From positions 1-7,506 of the forward strand of contig JBEKCP010000296.1 of NCBI GenBank assembly GCA_050014815.1: a DNA stretch of 7,506 bases. The letters are read 5' to 3'. This DNA comes from JBEKCP01 sp050014815. GTDB taxonomy: Bacteria > Planctomycetota > Planctomycetia > Pirellulales > Thermoguttaceae. A model generated the notes under the pieces. That model was not told where the DNA came from. It saw only the letters and a program-made list of their open reading frames with translations, and made no database searches. Positions 4,752 through 7,506 of this stretch are shown here, piece after piece. Within the stretch, counting starts at the first letter, position 1. Every line of letters begins with the position of its first letter. The position numbers and the translations under genes are program-made.

Positions 4752-6111
4752 ACCGCGCGGGTTGACACTTGTCGAGTTGCTGGTTGTTATCGTCGTCATC
4801 GGCATCCTGATCGGCCTGCTCGTGCCGGCCGTGGAACAGGTTCGCGAGATGGGACGGCGAACCACCTGTTCCAACAATCTCAAACAACTTGCCCTGGCAA
4901 CGCAGCATTGCCACGAGGCAACGGGGCGATTCCCGTTCTACTGGTATCAGGTCGATCCCGCCGCGAGCCCGGCTCAAGCTCCGACCCGGATCGAGGGCGG
5001 GTGGCTCGTATGCCTTCTCCCCTACCTCGGGGAAGACGCAGCGTACAGCGACATGTTGGTGAACATGCAATGGGGCGCCACGAGTCATGCGGGCCAACAA
5101 TTGACACCGGCAGTTCCCGCAAGCAGCGATTACTCGCCGGGCCATTATGATCCGCCGGCGGTATACGGCCCCTCGGTCTGGGTCCCCGGCACCGGCAACA
5201 CCACCACCGTCACGACAACGGGTTCCACCAGCGCCCACGTCGGCTTCACCTATACGCAGCAGAACACCACGACGACAATCACCGACAACGGGCACTACGT
5301 GCAGGGGCCGCTTATCACGCCGGCCGGCCCGTGGGTCCCGGCGCAAGGCACGCCCGGCACGCCGGCCAAGTATTCCCCCACCACCTACACGTACACCGGC
5401 ATGTTCAAGTACTCCTCTATGGTTCTGGGCACGCTCCTTTGCCCGTCCGACTTCAGCGGCGTGAGCGCACGAGCGACGATTCCGAATGCCACTGCCAACT
5501 CGACCGCGAAGCCGCCATTCTCGCTTACCAATTACCAGGCGAACTACCAGGCGTGGGTGACGGGCTATACCGGCAGGAATCTCCCGGCCAGCCCCCCGTA
5601 CGCCCAGTGTGCGCCGGCCCGGTTCGACGACATCAGCGACGGCCTGTCGAACACGATCCTGCTGGGCGAGGGCTTGCGGTCGTGCAATGGCACGTACCGC
5701 ATGGGTTTCTGGAACACGTTCCAGTATCAGCAGTCGCACAACTTCGGCGTGGACTGGAACGGTAACACCCGGTTCACCATCGACTCCGGCGGCAACGTCA
5801 GCTTCACCGCGGCCGCCGGTTCCAACCTGGTTAACAACACGCTCATGTTCCAGTCGATCTCCGCCGCGAACAAGTGCTGCCCGTACAGGCTCCAAGGGCT
5901 GCATCGCGGCCTGCTGAACGTGGCCATGGCCGACGGCAGCGTGCGGCCGATCTCGCCCTCCATCAGCCACCGGGAGACGACCGATGCGAAGCACGACTAC
6001 AACCATCCCGCGTCCGGCGTGAATCCCATGATGAACCCCAGTCCCCAGTCGGACGGGACGTGGGATCAACTGGTGATGCCGAACGACGGCGAGACGGTGG
6101 GCCCCTTCTGA
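4741..6111 (+). CDS. DUF1559 prepilin-like protein (planctomycete pseudopilin)
   Basis: The 456-residue protein starts with a type IV prepilin leader: MSRKPRG then LTLVELLVVIVVIGILIGLL, with predicted cleavage after G7 and Glu at mature position 5. The N-terminal helix would sit in the inner membrane until assembly. DUF1559 hallmarks follow in order: SNNLKQLALATQHCHEATGR (44-63), LLCPSDF (232-238), DGLSNTILLGE (300-310) and the C-terminal HRGLLNVAMADG (388-399), an exact H-x9-DG motif. Residues 150-215 are a Thr/Gly/Pro/Asn-rich low-complexity insert. Four or more Cys lie in the mature region (CC at 379-380). Such proteins occur in large paralog sets in Planctomycetes and are thought to act at the cell surface or in secretion; precise roles are unknown. 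The ATG has only a G-rich stretch upstream. Confidence 0.93.
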   Translation: MSRKPRGLTLVELLVVIVVIGILIGLLVPAVEQVREMGRRTTCSNNLKQLALATQHCHEATGRFPFYWYQVDPAASPAQAPTRIEGGWLVCLLPYLGEDAAYSDMLVNMQWGATSHAGQQLTPAVPASSDYSPGHYDPPAVYGPSVWVPGTGNTTTVTTTGSTSAHVGFTYTQQNTTTTITDNGHYVQGPLITPAGPWVPAQGTPGTPAKYSPTTYTYTGMFKYSSMVLGTLLCPSDFSGVSARATIPNATANSTAKPPFSLTNYQANYQAWVTGYTGRNLPASPPYAQCAPARFDDISDGLSNTILLGEGLRSCNGTYRMGFWNTFQYQQSHNFGVDWNGNTRFTIDSGGNVSFTAAAGSNLVNNTLMFQSISAANKCCPYRLQGLHRGLLNVAMADGSVRPISPSISHRETTDAKHDYNHPASGVNPMMNPSPQSDGTWDQLVMPNDGETVGPF

Positions 6112-6184
6112 TTTCTCGGGCGTTCACGGTTACGCCGATGGCGTGTTCACAGTGGGACAGTACGAAAACACCACGCCACCACCC

Positions 6185-6229
6185 CCCATTTTCATGGGTT
6201 TCCCGACCGGCCGGGAATTGCCGGATTTT
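6185..6229 (+). terminator. Tandem weak terminator hairpins after the pseudopilin
   Basis: Two 5-bp stems in series, each followed by a short T-rich stretch (TTT and ATTTTC), lie 75-120 bases after the pseudopilin stop. Neither is strong alone; together they are the best candidate for its transcript end. Confidence 0.35.
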
Positions 6230-6258
6230 CCACGATTTTCCCGCGGCTCGCGTCTCGC

Positions 6259-6281
6259 AAGTGCTAGTACTGATAGCACTT
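6259..6281. repeat. Perfect 8-bp inverted repeat, possible operator
   Basis: AAGTGCTA (6259-6266) and TAGCACTT (6274-6281) are perfect reverse complements around GTACTGA. The spacing, about one helical turn between arm centres plus half, suits a dimeric regulator. It is not followed by a T-run, so a terminator is unlikely. A related sequence, CACTAGCGATGCACT, occurs about 40 bases downstream. Confidence 0.45.
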
Positions 6282-6479
6282 ACAGTCGGCTAGCGCGACA
6301 CTCACTCAATTGAAACGGCACTAGCGATGCACTCACGCCAAGAAAGCGCAACGGCATAGGATCCAACCCCGAATTTTGCAAACGTCCAGTCTTGGCCTAA
6401 ATTTCTTGAGGATGCCGACCACCTGGGATCGAGCACTCTCGGCAAGACTTGAGACGCGCTGGCGGAGCAAGGCGACCTT

Positions 6480-7379
6480 ATGGCTACCTGGGCAATCCAG
6501 ATTCTCTTCTTCGTTACCTTGACCGCCGTGGCTACGGCAGCTTATCTCCTTGGTCGGCGGACTCGGCCGGCGAGCAGCGACGGGGCCATTCGCTCCCGGC
6601 GGGAGATGCGCCGCGCCCGGGCGGTAGCTACCGGCCTCGAGAAGATCGCCCGCGACCTCCGCAAGGGCCTGGCTCAGTATCAGTCCGGCGTGAGCAGATT
6701 CAAACAGCAGGTGGTGAAACTGACCGATCACCAGCAGCAGGCGGCTTGGCGGGAACTCTGCCGCGGGGCCGAGGATGTCCTCAAGCCCACGCTCCGCCTG
6801 GCCGCCCAGATCGCCAATGCCCAGGAGGAAATCCGCCAACAAGCTGCCAGCTTGACGACCTTTACAGAGGGGCAGACCGATCCGTTGACCGGTGTGAGCA
6901 ATCGCCGGGCGCTGGACGACACCCTCGTCGGCCAGTTCGCGATGATGAACCGCTACAACAGGTATTTCTCCATCGTGATGTTCGATGTCGACTTCTTCAA
7001 GCAGATCAACGATCAAGCGGGGCATCCGCACGGGGATCGCGTCCTTCAGGACTTGGCGCGCTTGCTGGATGAATCGGTCCGCGAGACGGACCTGGTCGCC
7101 CGCTACGGCGGCGATGAGTTCGTGATCATCATGCCCGAGACAGACCTGGACGGTGCGAGCGTCTTTGCGGAACGTCTGCGGGCCAAGGTCGGCGCGGAGA
7201 TGGCGCTGACCGTCAGCGCTGGAGTTGCGCAAGCCTCAAACGGCGACACCCCGCAGTCCTTGTTCGCCAAGGCAGACGGCGCCCTCTACCAGGCCAAGTC
7301 CTCCGGACGGAACTGCGTTTTCCGGCACACCGGGGAGCGGATCGAACCGGTCCTGGCCGAAGCCCCCGCAAGCTTGTAG
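6480..7379 (+). CDS. Membrane-anchored diguanylate cyclase (GGDEF)
   Basis: The 299-residue protein makes cyclic di-GMP from two GTP. One N-terminal membrane segment (about 4-25) is followed by a long basic and Gln-rich helical region (35-130), likely a coiled coil that dimerises or senses. The GGDEF domain starts at DPLTGVSNRRALDD (134-147) and has every catalytic landmark: FDVDFFKQIND (168-178) with the metal Asp169, GHPHGD (181-186), and YGGDEF with the active-site G210-F214. The inhibitory I-site R201-E-T-D204 sits exactly five residues before it, so product feedback should work. SAGVA (246-250) and the final KADGALYQAKSSGRN complete the fold. No EAL or receiver domain is present. The start lacks a strong ribosome site but places the membrane segment correctly. 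The palindrome at 7391-7480 follows at once. Confidence 0.95.
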   Translation: MATWAIQILFFVTLTAVATAAYLLGRRTRPASSDGAIRSRREMRRARAVATGLEKIARDLRKGLAQYQSGVSRFKQQVVKLTDHQQQAAWRELCRGAEDVLKPTLRLAAQIANAQEEIRQQAASLTTFTEGQTDPLTGVSNRRALDDTLVGQFAMMNRYNRYFSIVMFDVDFFKQINDQAGHPHGDRVLQDLARLLDESVRETDLVARYGGDEFVIIMPETDLDGASVFAERLRAKVGAEMALTVSAGVAQASNGDTPQSLFAKADGALYQAKSSGRNCVFRHTGERIEPVLAEAPASL

Positions 7380-7390
7380 CGCTTGAGTTC

Positions 7391-7480
7391 GGCGAAAAAA
7401 GGGGGACTGGCTCCGTGGCGCAGGTTGCTTGCCGTTGGAAGAATCGCCGCCGCCACGGTGCCTGTCCCCCTTTTTTCGCC
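7391..7480. repeat. Large near-perfect palindrome, REP/MITE-like, also a likely terminator
   Basis: The 30-base arm at 7391-7420 and the arm at 7451-7480 are reverse complements at 28 of 30 positions, around a 30-base loop. The arms carry the sequence type CGGTGCCTGTCCCCC with a six-base T-run. Sequences like GGTGCCTGTCCCC are, to my knowledge, frequent dispersed repeats in several phyla and often lie near REP-associated Y1 transposases; none is visible here. The long stem lies 11 bases after the cyclase stop and would terminate transcription from either side. Confidence 0.75.
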
Positions 7481-7491
7481 CTCCGGGGAAA

Positions 7492-7506
7492 GGGGACAGG
7501 CACCGT
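7492..7506. repeat. Third copy of the palindrome core, cut by the window edge
   Basis: GGGGACAGGCACCGT at the very end is an exact reverse complement of 7455-7469 in the right arm of the palindrome. It forms a second, overlapping inverted repeat with that arm, so the window ends inside a repeat cluster or element end. Confidence 0.7.

Larger units (their letters stand above)
6112..6479. other. Intergenic region with hairpins and an inverted repeat
   Basis: No protein gene is visible in these 368 bases. Two weak hairpins follow the pseudopilin stop: CCCAT-TTTC-ATGGG then TTT (6185-6201), and CCGGC-N8-GCCGG then ATTTTC (6207-6229). Either could end its transcript. A perfect inverted repeat lies at 6259-6281. 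The remaining sequence up to the cyclase start shows no clear promoter. Confidence 0.45.

Noticed and set aside
4255..6069. 604-codon open frame on the minus strand
   Set aside because: It is antisense to the pseudopilin and lipoprotein genes, has Arg/Val/Gly-rich shadow composition, and no recognisable domain; the plus-strand genes have clear hallmarks.
6333..7232. 299-codon open frame on the minus strand
   Set aside because: It lies opposite the GGDEF cyclase, whose motifs are complete; the reverse frame is a high-GC shadow.
1..7506. CRISPR array or defence system
   Set aside because: No regularly spaced direct repeats and no Cas, restriction, toxin-antitoxin or other defence proteins could be recognised on either strand.

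Overview
The window looks like a moderately GC-rich planctomycete chromosome, probably near Gemmataceae. The main evidence is a prepilin-like DUF1559 protein (cleaved type IV pilin leader plus an H-x9-DG motif near the C-terminus), a family greatly expanded in Planctomycetes. The Nudix protein, the SPNFQLI-tailed small proteins and the small lipoprotein fit that background. The lineage call is inference from protein style, not from a marker gene.

Layout. Bases 1-558 hold a membrane-anchored STAS-like protein. Bases 559-1206 are non-coding or nearly so, but contain a promoter-like sequence followed by a strong UUCG-capped intrinsic terminator, a possible small RNA. A plus-strand gene (1207-1638) of the YYxYL/FPF calcium-binding-like type overlaps, through GTGA, a 36-residue zinc-finger remnant of the DksA/TraR type (1635-1745). 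Facing it is a minus-strand cluster read from 3137 down to 1808: a second protein with the same SPNFQLI C-terminal signature, a COG4119-type Nudix hydrolase, and a 69-residue unknown protein, closed by a terminator at 1748-1779.

A tRNA-Arg(UCU) lies at 3260-3332 on the minus strand. Just upstream of it is a small minus-strand gene (3355-3642) with a near-consensus promoter, whose reading frame is broken by two compensating shifts. The area to about 4055 is poorly coding and holds only weak small open frames, which suggests gene decay beside the tRNA.

From 4137 the plus strand carries a small lipoprotein, the DUF1559 pseudopilin (4741-6111), a 368-base gap with a perfect inverted repeat, and a membrane-anchored diguanylate cyclase with intact GGDEF and I-site (6480-7379). 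The right edge (7391-7506) is a nested palindrome of the GGTGCCTGTCCCC type. It ends the cyclase transcript and may belong to a dispersed repeat family.

The genes do not form one pathway. The themes are surface and signalling (STAS, pseudopilin, c-di-GMP synthesis) and nucleotide housekeeping (Nudix). I see no convincing defence system, CRISPR array or complete mobile element. The least ordinary items are the doubly frameshifted gene, the zinc-finger remnant, the candidate small RNA and the terminal palindromes.
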